A stretch of DNA of 64,000 nt, from contig NZ_CP090976.1 of the NCBI RefSeq assembly GCF_021513235.1, positions 1,674,001 through 1,738,000 of the forward strand. Reading direction: 5' to 3'. The DNA comes from Kaistella sp. 97-N-M2. GTDB lineage: Bacteria; Bacteroidota; Bacteroidia; Flavobacteriales; Weeksellaceae. The notes beneath the pieces are model-generated. The model was not told the origin of the DNA, ran no database searches, and saw only the letters and a list, made by a program, of their open reading frames with translations. Positions 54,320 through 63,989 of the stretch are shown here, in pieces (within the stretch, counting starts at the first letter, position 1; the number at the start of each line of letters is the position of its first letter). The position numbers were made by a program, and so were the translations under genes.

Positions 54320-55492
54320 TTATTTTAAGGTTTCTAAAAGTTGAGTAGCTAACGAGGCATCTTTTCCCTGTACCGCCGCAAGGTTTTGAGAAATGACCGC
54401 GTACATTTTCGCATTCTCCTTTTTTCCGGTTTTGGAATATAATTTTGCGAGAATGTATGTATTTTCGGCAGTTTCTGTTTTCATTACGGATTTCTCGGCC
54501 CATTCTTCGGCCTTTTTAAGCGACGCAGGTTTGGAAACGTGTTCACTGAAAATCCAGGCGGCTTTCAGCAATTCTTCCGCATCAAAAGCTTCAGAATCTT
54601 TGTAATAGGCTAAGGCCGCTTTTTCGTAACCCGTAAAATTATTTACAGTTGGATAAAACAAAACTTTCATCCGGTTGATCGCAGTTTCTGCATCTTTTTG
54701 TCCGATTAAAGGGACAGCATTTTTATAAAAATAATCGTCATTAATAATGCCGGTCTTTTGATCCAGCGCGTTTTCTAATATTTTTGAGATCTTAATGTTT
54801 GCATCAAACTGATTGTAAACATCTTCCGACATTAACTGAATGATCTCCGGCTTTTTTGCTACAAAAATTTTGTAGTTGGGATCTCCCGTTGATTTCACAA
54901 AATACAACAGCAGTCCCAGATCATCTTTGGTTAGAGGCTCGGCTTTTTTTACATCGAAATACCGTTCAGATACTTTTTTTGCCAGCTCATAATCACTATC
55001 CACGTACAAACGCATCATGTTCTGCAAAAAATCAGGATCTTTTTCTCCCTTGTCGAAAAGATCTTTATTAGATGCGGTGCGAAATTTGGGGTTATTGGCT
55101 TCTTTGGCGATGGTAAGAAAATCATTTTCTCCCATGTAACCGAGGTTTTTCTTCACCACTTCGCCGTCGCCATTAAGAAAAAGAAAGGAAGGGTAGGAGC
55201 GGATGCCATATTTCACGGCCAGGTCGCGACCTTCGCCTTTTTCCATATCGAATCTCGCGTTGATGAAATTAGCATTGTAATAGTCTTTAACAGCGGGCAA
55301 AGGGAAAATATTTTTCTCCATCATTTTGCAGGGACCGCACCAAACTGCATAGGCATCAATAAAAACCAGTTTCTTTTCACTTTTTGCCTTTGCCAAAATT
55401 TCTTTGAAGGATAAATTCTGAAAATCAATACTCTCCTGAGAAAATAAGAGCGCAGAAATGGTGAGAAGAAAGAGTGAAAGTAACTTTTGCAT
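54320..55492 (-). CDS. Periplasmic thioredoxin-fold protein
   Basis: 390 residues. A signal peptide (LLSLFLLTISALLFSQ) precedes a thioredoxin domain with the redox motif WCGPCK near residues 52-57 and the cis-Pro in YPSFLFLNG. From residue about 150 on the protein is helical and TPR-like (AEEWAEKSVMKTETAENTYI). This build occurs in periplasmic thiol-disulfide proteins of Bacteroidota; the partner is not known. It heads the minus-strand operon with the DUF3575 barrel. Confidence 0.88.
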   Translation of the reverse strand: MQKLLSLFLLTISALLFSQESIDFQNLSFKEILAKAKSEKKLVFIDAYAVWCGPCKMMEKNIFPLPAVKDYYNANFINARFDMEKGEGRDLAVKYGIRSYPSFLFLNGDGEVVKKNLGYMGENDFLTIAKEANNPKFRTASNKDLFDKGEKDPDFLQNMMRLYVDSDYELAKKVSERYFDVKKAEPLTKDDLGLLLYFVKSTGDPNYKIFVAKKPEIIQLMSEDVYNQFDANIKISKILENALDQKTGIINDDYFYKNAVPLIGQKDAETAINRMKVLFYPTVNNFTGYEKAALAYYKDSEAFDAEELLKAAWIFSEHVSKPASLKKAEEWAEKSVMKTETAENTYILAKLYSKTGKKENAKMYAVISQNLAAVQGKDASLATQLLETLK

Positions 55493-55638
55493 ATTTTATT
55501 AAAAATTTGGTGCGAAGTTAATTATAAAAAAATAATGTTTCTGTTTTTTAAAGTGGTTTCGCGTGGCTTTAAAGTAATCATGTCTTAATTGTGCTGTTAA
55601 TTATAAAAATTATTGGGCTGTAGAAAACATTAATCCAA

Positions 55639-55840
55639 GTGGGATTATCCGTATATGCACTAACCATCTCGGATGTAAAAGGGGTAAAAGCAGTGATCGT
55701 AAGCGATGTATCAAGAAGACAGGTTAAAAATATGAAACCTGCTGCACAGCTTGATCTTTCAGCCTTGAAAACCGGACTTCACTGTAACGCTCAAAATGGA
55801 AGACGGACCTGTGAAATCTTTCAAAGCAGTAAGGAAGTAA
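55639..55840 (+). pseudogene. Remnant of a T9SS type A sorting domain
   Basis: Frame one reads SVYALTISDVKGVKAV, then RRQVKNMKPAAQLDLSALKTGL, the usual sequence of a type A sorting domain. After TGL the sense moves to another frame (TVTLKMEDGPVKSFKAVRK) and ends at a proper stop, 55838-55840; two bases appear lost. The upstream part of the domain, normally VYPNP, is also cut. A matching terminator still follows. A full T9SS gene once stood here and was deleted except for its last 65 codons. Confidence 0.88.
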
Positions 55841-55861
55841 TATTTCAAATGATTTTTATAA

Positions 55862-55889
55862 ACCGTCTCAGTTTTGAGACGGTCTTTTT
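55862..55889 (+). terminator. Rho-independent terminator of the lost T9SS gene
   Basis: ACCGTCTCA and TGAGACGGT arms with a 4-base loop, then CTTTTT. It lies 22 bases after the remnant's stop codon. Confidence 0.85.
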
Positions 55890-55960
55890 ATGTTGAAAAT
55901 GTCTCGGATTGTACTTTAAAAAAGAACTGTCCGTCGGAAATACTTTTTGAAATTGACGCT

Positions 55961-55987
55961 AAAAAACTCCGGGAAAGCCCGAAGTTT
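55961..55987 (-). terminator. Rho-independent terminator of glnS
   Basis: On the minus strand AACTTCGGG and CCCGGAGTT pair with one G-U, loop CTTT, followed by T. It is 20 bases beyond the glnS stop. Confidence 0.85.
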
Positions 55988-56006
55988 AGTGTATCGTAAA
56001 AGTAGT

Positions 56007-57679
56007 TTAATCCAGTTTAAATGAATCTTTCAAAGTAACCGTTCGGTTAAAAACCAATTTTTCGTCGGTAGAATCCCGGTCTTTCGTAAAATAACCAATT
56101 CTTTGGAACTGATAAGAATGGCCGATTTCCGCGTTTTTCAGGCTCGGTTCAGCAAATCCCTGAACGGTTTTTAAACTTTCCGGATTGATGAACTGCATGA
56201 AATCCGTTTCTTTTTCGGCGTCGGGTTGCGGCGTGGTGAAAAGCCGGTCGTAAATCCGCACATCCACGGGGATCGCATGTTTTGCGGAAACCCAGTGCAA
56301 CGTTCCCTTTACTTTTCTTAAACTTTCTTCCGTGCCGCTGCCAGACTTACTTTTCTCGTCATAAGTCGCGTAAATCGTTTTAATCTCGCCGTTTTCGTCT
56401 TTGTCCACGCTTTCTGCTTTAATGATGTATGCAGATTTCAAACGGACTTCGCTGCCTAATTTCAAACGGAAAAACTTTTTGTTGGCTTCTTCTTTGAAAT
56501 CTTCGCGCTCGATATACAGCTCTCTGGAAAAAGGAATTTCGCGTGTTCCGGCGTTTTCTTCTTCCGGATTATTTTCCGTTTCCAGCCATTCTTCCTGATT
56601 TTCCGGATAGTTTGTAATAACCAGTTTAACGGGATCAACTACCGCCATCACCCGCGTCGCCACTTTATTTAAATCTTCGCGCACAAAAAATTCCAGCAAC
56701 TGAATGTCGATGAGGTTTTCTCTTTTTGCAACGCCCACGCGTTCAATAAAATTTTTGATGGCGGCTGGAGTATAACCCAATCTTCGCATGCCCGAAATCG
56801 TCGGCATTCTGGGATCGTCCCAGCCTGTAACTGCGTTTTCGGCGACCAATCGCTGCAGTTTCCGTTTGGAGGTGATGAGGTAGGAAACATTCATCCGCGC
56901 AAATTCCCGCTGCTTGTTGCGTACGGTATTTTCCTCATAAACCTGATCCAGATACCAATCGTACAGCGGACGGTGATTTTCGAATTCCAGCGAACATAAA
57001 GAATGAGAAATCTGTTCAATATAGTCGGATTCGCCATGCGCCCAATCGTACATGGGATAAATCTTCCACTTATCGCCGGTTCTGTGGTGTGGTCTTTTCA
57101 AAATTCGGTACATCACGGGGTCGCGCATATTCATGTTCGGCGATTTCATATCGATTTTTGCTCGCAGCGACATGGCACCTTCATCGAAGTCGCCATTTTT
57201 CATTTTTTCAAAAAGTTCCAGACTTTCCGTTATTGGTCGGTTTCTGAAGGGCGAATCAACGCCGTCTTCAAAAGGATTTTTGCGCTGTGCCGTAATTTCT
57301 TCCGAAGGTTGTTCATCCACATAAGCTTTACCCTCTTTAATCATTTGAACGGCCCAGTCGTAAAGCTGGTCGAAATAATCTGATGCATATAATTCCTGAT
57401 CGTATTTAAAACCCAACCATTCGATATCTGCTTTAATGGAATCCACAAATTCCTGTTCTTCCTTTTCGGGATTGGTATCATCAAAACGCAGGTTCACGGG
57501 AGCGCCGTATTTTTCGCCCAAACCGAAATTAATACAGATGGCTTTGGTGTGGCCCACGTGCAGATATCCATTTGGTTCCGGCGGAAAGCGGAATCTGAGA
57601 TTATCTTTCGGAAATCCGTTGGCTAAATCGTCTTCTATAATCTGCTCAATAAAATTGAGGGACTTTTTTCTTCTTCCAT
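56007..57679 (-). CDS. glnS: Glutamine-tRNA ligase, frame broken near the start codon
   Basis: About 557 residues. PPEPNGYLHVGHTKA is the HIGH-type motif, ITSKRKLQRLV the KMSKS equivalent, and the C-terminal anticodon-binding barrels are complete. The ATG at 57679 lies 20 bases after an exact -7 box and opens M-E-E-E-K, but a run of six A (57664-57669 on plus as T) then throws it out of frame; seven A would give MEEEKKSLNFIEQ, the sequence expected for this enzyme. The only in-frame start upstream, TTG 57701, lies inside the promoter box. Since the gene is essential, an assembly error is likely. Confidence 0.9.
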
Positions 57680-57698
57680 TCTTTAATCTTGTAGGAAG

Positions 57699-57706
57699 CA
57701 AATTTA
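57699..57706 (-). promoter_or_regulatory. -7 promoter element of glnS
   Basis: Minus-strand TAAATTTG is an exact match to TAnnTTTG and gives a start near 57694, about 15 bases before the ATG at 57679. It rules out the TTG at 57701 as start codon. Confidence 0.65.
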
Positions 57707-57986
57707 CAGATTATTGAGGAAAAAGACGAACTTATTACAATTCGCCCGCAGACATTGTTGCTGTTAAAATTAATAGACCGCGGAAGACGTCCTATTTGAT
57801 TACGAAATATTAAACTTTACCGCGAAAATGGCGTTAAAGTCGCAAATTTTTATTAAATTTATCATTAATTCGGCCAGAGGTCGAAGAACACAAATGGACT
57901 TTATGTGCGCGCACTGTTGCGAAGAATTTTTCCGTTTAAACTAAATTTAAATTTTACTCACTTCTTACCTATGAAATTATAAATTT
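57707..57986. other. Divergent intergenic region
   Basis: About 280 bases between glnS and the membrane protein gene. No gene, terminator or clear promoter for the plus strand was recognised; the last 40 bases are A/T-rich. Confidence 0.5.
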
Positions 57987-58589
57987 ATGTTTGTCTCTTC
58001 TCTTGTCGCGATCTATTTTATTCTGATTTACCTCTGTTTGTCCGTCTCTTTTTTACGTAGAAAGAAAGATAATTCCTGTCTTTTTGTGTATTTTCTTATC
58101 GTCGCTATTGTAGAAACATTGCCGCATTTTCTGGCGGTAGAGACGAATGAGATTTATAAAATAGGTACATTTTTGTATATCGGTTTTTTCACTTTTTATT
58201 ATTCCCGAAAAAATATACGGCAGCGAAAGATGATTTATGTTGCGGGTTTTTTGGCACTCATTTGCAGTTTGATATGCGTGTTTACTTCCCTACAGACTTT
58301 TCCGATCGCTTTGGGAATTACGATCGCCGTTTTTTATATCTTTCTTTCTTTGTGGTGGTTTTTTAATGAGATTAATAATACCGATACCACTTTTATACTG
58401 CAGAAACAGGCTTTTTGGGTAAGTTGTGCGCTGATATTTTGGAGTGTTATTTTTCTCTTCAGGGTTTCATTGATGTATTGGCTCGCCGAAAATGATCATG
58501 AATTCTTAATTTTTTTAGATAAAATTTTCAAGATTTCTGTAGTGATCACTTATGTGTTTTTTTTCCTTGCAGTAACGCGAAAATCTTAG
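57987..58589 (+). CDS. Seven-helix membrane protein upstream of a histidine kinase
   Basis: 200 residues, almost all hydrophobic, with about seven membrane segments and no recognised family motif. It ends 6 bases before the histidine kinase gene, whose own membrane part is short. It may be the sensory membrane partner of that kinase. This is inference from position. Confidence 0.75.
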   Translation: MFVSSLVAIYFILIYLCLSVSFLRRKKDNSCLFVYFLIVAIVETLPHFLAVETNEIYKIGTFLYIGFFTFYYSRKNIRQRKMIYVAGFLALICSLICVFTSLQTFPIALGITIAVFYIFLSLWWFFNEINNTDTTFILQKQAFWVSCALIFWSVIFLFRVSLMYWLAENDHEFLIFLDKIFKISVVITYVFFFLAVTRKS

Positions 58590-58595
58590 TATGCC

Positions 58596-59411
58596 ATGAA
58601 AATGCTGCCTGTTGATATAAAAATTTCTATTATTCTCGCCATTCTTTTGATGGTGATGATCGTGATGTTTCTGATCTTCATCATCGTTTTATATTACCGC
58701 CGCCAAATGGTTTTCGATCGGGAAAAGCGCTTGAAAGATATGGAATACCAAACCCGGCTTCTACAAAAAGAGGTCGATTTCCAAAAAAGAACACGCAAGG
58801 AACAGGAACGGATCTCTCATGATCTTCACGACGATTTGGGCGCGGGACTTTCTGCCCTGAAGCTGCAAACCGAATTTTTAAAGCGGAAAACTACCGACGA
58901 GAGCATCAGCCAAAATATCGAAGAACTTCTCGAAATATGCGATGAACTGAACATTTCGATGCGGCAAATGCTTTGGAATCTGAAAGTGGGGAATGACAGT
59001 CTGGCGAATTTTACACAACGCATCATTAATTATACGCGGCGGTTTTTTGCAAAATCAAGCATCAAGGTTCATATTACAAAAAATGAAATGGGCTTACACG
59101 AAATATTGCCGGAAACACGGCGCAATATTTTTATGTGTGTAAAAGAATCGCTGAATAATATTTACAAGCACAGTAAATCCGAAAACGTAAGGATCAGCTT
59201 TAATCTTACAGGAAAAATTTTCACGATCGATATTATCGACGATGGCATCGGAATGAGCGAAAATGTTACCGCGGGGAATGGTTTGGCAAATATGCGCTCG
59301 CGCATGGAATCGGTATGTGGCGAATTTAATTTTATCCCCTCAGATAAAGGATTACACATCCATTTAAGGATTAATCTCGATAAAAAAATACCGCAGGAAG
59401 CAGAGGTTTAG
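58596..59411 (+). CDS. Sensor histidine kinase of the HisKA_3 (NarX/NreB/LytS-like) class
   Basis: 271 residues. One membrane helix (about 10-33) and a basic linker precede the dimerisation box ERISHDLHDDLGAGL, where His78 is the expected phospho-acceptor. The ATPase domain has the N-box CVKESLNNIYKHS, the G1 motif DDGIGM and the G2 motif GNGLANMRSRM. No sensor domain is present, which supports a role for the seven-helix protein just upstream. No response regulator gene follows, so this is an orphan kinase in this window; a LuxR-type regulator should exist elsewhere. Confidence 0.9.
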   Translation: MKMLPVDIKISIILAILLMVMIVMFLIFIIVLYYRRQMVFDREKRLKDMEYQTRLLQKEVDFQKRTRKEQERISHDLHDDLGAGLSALKLQTEFLKRKTTDESISQNIEELLEICDELNISMRQMLWNLKVGNDSLANFTQRIINYTRRFFAKSSIKVHITKNEMGLHEILPETRRNIFMCVKESLNNIYKHSKSENVRISFNLTGKIFTIDIIDDGIGMSENVTAGNGLANMRSRMESVCGEFNFIPSDKGLHIHLRINLDKKIPQEAEV

Positions 59412-59512
59412 CGGGTCCGCGTTATTCAATTTGCAGGCTTTCAGGAATAAATTCAACCGAAAGTAGTTTTAATCGGAAATAATTCACTAAACTTGCAACA
59501 GTTATTAAACGA

Positions 59513-59554
59513 TCAGGTTGGGGTTATGATCAAAGAGATCACCTGAGGGTTTTT
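59513..59554 (+). terminator. Probable terminator after the histidine kinase
   Basis: TCAGGT and ACCTGA enclose a second hairpin (TGATC and GATCA), with a bulge of 8 bases, followed by GGGTTTTT. The stem is imperfect. Confidence 0.55.
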
Positions 59555-59670
59555 ATGTCTAAAAATAATGCGGTCGGATTTATTTTTTAAATCATTCGCA
59601 ATTCTTATTTCTAACTATTAACACACACAAATTTTGAAAGAAAAACAAAAATAAAAGATCACTGTATCCT

Positions 59671-62600
59671 ATGCATACAAAAGTATTTTTTCTTATTTGT
59701 TCTTTCTTATTTTTCAGTTGTCCTCTTGCAGGACAGCAGATTTGTGCTGGAACAACAATTACCGACGTTTTAGGAAACGAAAATCCAGAAATTGACTGCA
59801 ATTATCCTTTAAATGGTAACTGCCTGCAGCTAACTGCCAGCGTTCCCGTTTTCAACAAAACCGATTCGTACACCGTTTCTGCGGAAAATTTCATGCCATA
59901 TGGCGACTTTAACGCCGGAACCCCGCTTTTGGCGAATGGCGATGATTTGTTTTTTGACAAAATAGATCTTCCGTTTAACTTTTGCTATTTTGGCAATAAT
60001 TATAACCAGGTAATTATTGGTACCAACGGCGTTATATCGTTTAATACCTCGCAGCTTGGCAACGTTAATTATCCGAATGTTGAAGATTTAAATCCCAGTG
60101 CGTCGCTGCCGCGAAGCAGTGTTTTTGGCGCGTATAGCGATCTGATCTTTTCGAAAGATAACGATTCCGAAATTTACTACCGAATTGAAGGCATCGCGCC
60201 TTGCCGCAAACTGATCATCAACTTCTATAAAGGCAGGCTTTTAGGCTGCACAGAGACTTCTACATCGCAGATTGTGCTATCGGAAGGTTCAAACGTTGTC
60301 GAGGTTTTCGTGGAGAACAAACCGTTGCCGTGCTCCACTGCAAAATTTAAAAATTCGCTTATTGGGATGATTAATGATGACCGGACAACTGGTTATTCTC
60401 CTGCCGGGCGAAATACAGGAGTTTGGCAGGCACAAAACGAAGCCTATAAATTCACGCCTGCAGGGCAGGCGATTACCCCGCAGATTTCCTGGTTTAATTC
60501 CAGCAATCAAAATCTGGGCAGCGGTGCCACAATAAGTCTTTGTCCGGAGAAAAATGAAGTCTATACCGTAAAAGTAAAATATCCGCTGTGTGGAAATTTT
60601 GAGTATGTTTTAGAAGATACCGCTACGGTAACATTCGCCGCTGATTATCCTTTAGCTAAAAATTTCACAGAAATTTTCTGTGGCAATACTTCTTTCAATG
60701 TTAATTTAGATGATTACGTGGGAGATCTCACCCCACAAGATCCCGCAAACTTCGGCTTTACTTTTCATAATTCTTTAGCAGAAGCGCAAAGTGGCGCCAA
60801 TCCGCAACCCAAAACTTTCGTATTGTCTGGCAGTAAAAAGTTTTATGTGCGCGTTCAAAATAAACTGGATCCTACCTGTTACCGAACTTCTGTTTTAAAT
60901 TTGAGTACCATTTCGACCATCTTATTAACCAACACCGTAGAAATTTGCGATAATAATAATGATGGTGTTGAAACCAATTTTCAGCTCTCTTCGCTGAATC
61001 TCAAATTATTTAATGCGCCAATTAATGGTACTATTCATTATTTTTTATCGGCGGCTGATGCGGCCAATAATGTGAATGAAGTAACAAGAGCTGATTTTAC
61101 CGCCAGCACCCAACTGTATGTTAATTATCAAACCGCCGCCTGCAGTCAGGTTTTCGGACCGATTAGTGTGACTTTTTCGGCGAGTCCTGTTGTAAATTCG
61201 CCGGTTACTTTTAAGTGGTCCACCTGCGATTTTAAATATGACATGGTGGAACCCTTTAATTATGGCGATGTTTTGGGACCGCTGGTAACTACCGACCCCA
61301 ATGTTAATTTAAGTTTTTATCTGAGCTATCAGGCCGCTTTGTCCGGCACCGGCAGTATTACAGGTACGATCGTAGAAGGAACGTATCCTGTTTTTGTACG
61401 CATAGCGTTTCCGGGTGGATGTTTCAGCATTGCGACGGTAAATATGGAGATTACTTTTACAGAAGTCGTTGCCAAAAGCCAGTCGGTACACATTTGCTTT
61501 GATGGAACCGAGGATATTTCGGTAAATCTGAGTACCTATTCGGCGGGAATGCTGTTGCAGTCTCCAATTGGAATCGCTGTTTCTTACTTTGATTCCGAAG
61601 AGGACGCTGAAAATAATCTAAATCCAATTTCGAACCTTCAAACGGTGAGTGTTGACGGAAATTTGGTGAAAAAATCTTTCTATGTAAGATTTACCGATTC
61701 CACCGGTTGCTACGCCGTAAAGGAAATTCAAATCAATTTAGTTCATGTTGTAATTGCTGAAACCCAGTTTGTGGTTTGCGATTTTAATAATGATGGTGCA
61801 GAAAACTATGTGCTTTCCAATTTCAGTACCAAGATCAAAGGTTCTCAGAACGCGGCGGTCACTTATTTCGCCACTCAAACCGATGCCGAAAATAACATTA
61901 ATCCATTATCAACGTACAATGTTCAAAGTGCAATAAAGCTTTTTGTTAAAATTACTTCTTACGGTTGCTCCAATATTTTTGAAATCAACATCAGTTTGGT
62001 TCCCACACCCGTTATAAAAACAGCCGTAAATCTTGTAAGAAATTCTGTTTGCGATAATAATAATGACGGCTTAGAACCGGTTGATCTCACGGCTTTACAA
62101 TCCGAAATTTATAACGGCGCAAACCCGGTAGCTTTTCAATACTACCAATATTACGACGCGACAAACCATTCTTTGTCCGGTTTAATAAATAATCCTACCG
62201 CCTTCGTATCGCATAAAAGTGGGGTTGTATATGTAAAAGTTTCTTTCACCAACGGGGGTTGTTATTCGGTAAGCACCATTAATATTGCGTTAGACTTTTT
62301 ACCGGTCATTATTTTACATCCGGCCATTCTGCAAAAATGTGATTACGATTTTAACCTGAACGAATCCTTTAATCTCGCTGACGCTTATCCGCAATTGTTT
62401 TTACAGGGTGAAAACTCAATTCCGTTTGGTGATATAAAGGTTTCTTACTACAAGACTGAAACCGAAGCAAACGCTGGTAATCCTGCGACGCAGATTAATT
62501 CTCCGGTGGTGACCACCCGATCTAAAGTTTTGGTTTGGGCGCGATTTTCTTCGAAAGTAACGGCGTGTTATTCCGTTGCACCCATCGAACTTCAAACGTA

Positions 62601-63888
62601 TTTACCGCCAAAAGCGCTTAATTCAATTATCTCAGATATTTGCGACGATAATTTAGACGGCTTATATGATCTTGATCTCACGCAATACACCCCGCAAATG
62701 GTGTTTACGCAAAGTTCCGACAATCATTTTACCTTCTTTAAAACACAGGCCGATGCAAACAATAATATCAACGTCATTCAAAATCCGGAGAAATTTACGT
62801 TCGATTCGAGTGTGACCAGAGTTTGGGTGCGCGTCGGCAATATTCCAGGTTGTTTTGATACGGCGTCCGTTGATTTTAGATTTGGACAGAAAGTGAAACT
62901 GGCGAACAGCGGACCTTTCATCGTTACCAACACGTGCGACACAGGAAACGACGGCAGCGAAAATATCGACCTGACGCAATTTGAAAGTCAAATTTTTATT
63001 GGCGCTGCATCTTTCGAATATTATCCAACTTTTTCAGACCTCAATAATGGTACAAACAGGATTTCAACGCCAAATGCCTTCCTTTATCACGAAAATAGCG
63101 GTGCGCAAAAGATCTTTGTAAAAGTGATGACGAACGGTTTTTGCCCGGATAAAGTGGAAATTAATTTATCCTTGAAGAAAACACCGATGTTCACTTTACC
63201 GGAGTATTACTTCTGTAAAGAAAGTTCAGTGGATATTCAGCCCGATTTTTCGACGCTTAATATCGTAGCTTTCGAATGGCTGGATCCGTCGGGCAAAATA
63301 GTTTCGACGAGCGATAAACTGTTAGGCGTGAATGTTCCGGGTCTTTATAAAATAAATGTTGTAGCGGCCAATGGCTGCACTTTCAGCACCACTTTCGAGG
63401 TGAAAATATTTGAGGTTCCTGTTATTACAGAACTTAAAGCGACCGGAAATACGATCACCGTCATCGCCATAGGAAGTCAAAAAATTCTTTATTCCATCGA
63501 CGGAATTAATTTTGTGGAGAGTAATGTTTTCACCAATCTGCCTTTTGGGATTACTACTTTTTATGTAAAATTTGAGGGCTCAACCTGTCTTCCGGAAACA
63601 AAAGAAGGAGTAATTTTAGATATTAAAAATGCCTTTACGCCAAATGCAGATGGATACAATGATAAATGGATTATTAATGATTTAAATGTTTTTAACGGAA
63701 AACAGGCGAATCTTAAAGTTTTTAACCGTTTCCAGGCAAAAGTTTTCGAACAGGACAGCGAAACAAGATTCATTTGGGACGGAACCAATTCATCACGCGT
63801 TGTAAATACCGGAACGTATTGGTATGTAATCACTTTGCCGGACGGACGAACGTATACCGGTTGGGTTTTGCTAAAAAACAGGAACTAA
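59671..63888 (+). CDS. Giant T9SS type B surface protein with nidogen-like domain and CDxNxDG repeats
   Basis: 1405 residues. The signal peptide (VFFLICSFLFFSCPLAGQQ) is followed by a nidogen-like region (about 60-260: LPFNFCYFGNNYNQVIIGTNG, FGAYSDLIF, FYKGRLLGC). From about residue 330 at least nine units of 90-110 residues follow, most opening with a Cys and a loop such as CDNNNDGVE, CDFNNDGAE, CDNNNDGLE, CDDNLDGLY or CDTGNDGSE. Their DxNxDG spacing looks like calcium loops in thrombospondin-type-3 or dockerin-like proteins. The last 85 residues are the gliding-motility C-terminal (CHU_C, type B) sorting domain: AFTPNADGYND, FNRFQAKVFEQ, WDGTN and GTYWYVITLPDGRTYTGWVLLK. An adhesion or gliding role is likely. 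Confidence 0.93.
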   Translation: MHTKVFFLICSFLFFSCPLAGQQICAGTTITDVLGNENPEIDCNYPLNGNCLQLTASVPVFNKTDSYTVSAENFMPYGDFNAGTPLLANGDDLFFDKIDLPFNFCYFGNNYNQVIIGTNGVISFNTSQLGNVNYPNVEDLNPSASLPRSSVFGAYSDLIFSKDNDSEIYYRIEGIAPCRKLIINFYKGRLLGCTETSTSQIVLSEGSNVVEVFVENKPLPCSTAKFKNSLIGMINDDRTTGYSPAGRNTGVWQAQNEAYKFTPAGQAITPQISWFNSSNQNLGSGATISLCPEKNEVYTVKVKYPLCGNFEYVLEDTATVTFAADYPLAKNFTEIFCGNTSFNVNLDDYVGDLTPQDPANFGFTFHNSLAEAQSGANPQPKTFVLSGSKKFYVRVQNKLDPTCYRTSVLNLSTISTILLTNTVEICDNNNDGVETNFQLSSLNLKLFNAPINGTIHYFLSAADAANNVNEVTRADFTASTQLYVNYQTAACSQVFGPISVTFSASPVVNSPVTFKWSTCDFKYDMVEPFNYGDVLGPLVTTDPNVNLSFYLSYQAALSGTGSITGTIVEGTYPVFVRIAFPGGCFSIATVNMEITFTEVVAKSQSVHICFDGTEDISVNLSTYSAGMLLQSPIGIAVSYFDSEEDAENNLNPISNLQTVSVDGNLVKKSFYVRFTDSTGCYAVKEIQINLVHVVIAETQFVVCDFNNDGAENYVLSNFSTKIKGSQNAAVTYFATQTDAENNINPLSTYNVQSAIKLFVKITSYGCSNIFEINISLVPTPVIKTAVNLVRNSVCDNNNDGLEPVDLTALQSEIYNGANPVAFQYYQYYDATNHSLSGLINNPTAFVSHKSGVVYVKVSFTNGGCYSVSTINIALDFLPVIILHPAILQKCDYDFNLNESFNLADAYPQLFLQGENSIPFGDIKVSYYKTETEANAGNPATQINSPVVTTRSKVLVWARFSSKVTACYSVAPIELQTYLPPKALNSIISDICDDNLDGLYDLDLTQYTPQMVFTQSSDNHFTFFKTQADANNNINVIQNPEKFTFDSSVTRVWVRVGNIPGCFDTASVDFRFGQKVKLANSGPFIVTNTCDTGNDGSENIDLTQFESQIFIGAASFEYYPTFSDLNNGTNRISTPNAFLYHENSGAQKIFVKVMTNGFCPDKVEINLSLKKTPMFTLPEYYFCKESSVDIQPDFSTLNIVAFEWLDPSGKIVSTSDKLLGVNVPGLYKINVVAANGCTFSTTFEVKIFEVPVITELKATGNTITVIAIGSQKILYSIDGINFVESNVFTNLPFGITTFYVKFEGSTCLPETKEGVILDIKNAFTPNADGYNDKWIINDLNVFNGKQANLKVFNRFQAKVFEQDSETRFIWDGTNSSRVVNTGTYWYVITLPDGRTYTGWVLLKNRN

Positions 63889-63989
63889 GAAAGCAATTTT
63901 TCGGGTACAGTCGAATAAATCACAGTTAAACTCACGGTTTGCGGCTTGTTCTTACGCGGAAGAAATCTTTTTTTTGGAGGGGTTATTTA

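Noticed and set aside
57680-57701. TTG at 57701 as the true glnS start
   Set aside because: It overlaps the -7 promoter box, so it should not be in the mRNA, and the extra residues do not resemble the family.
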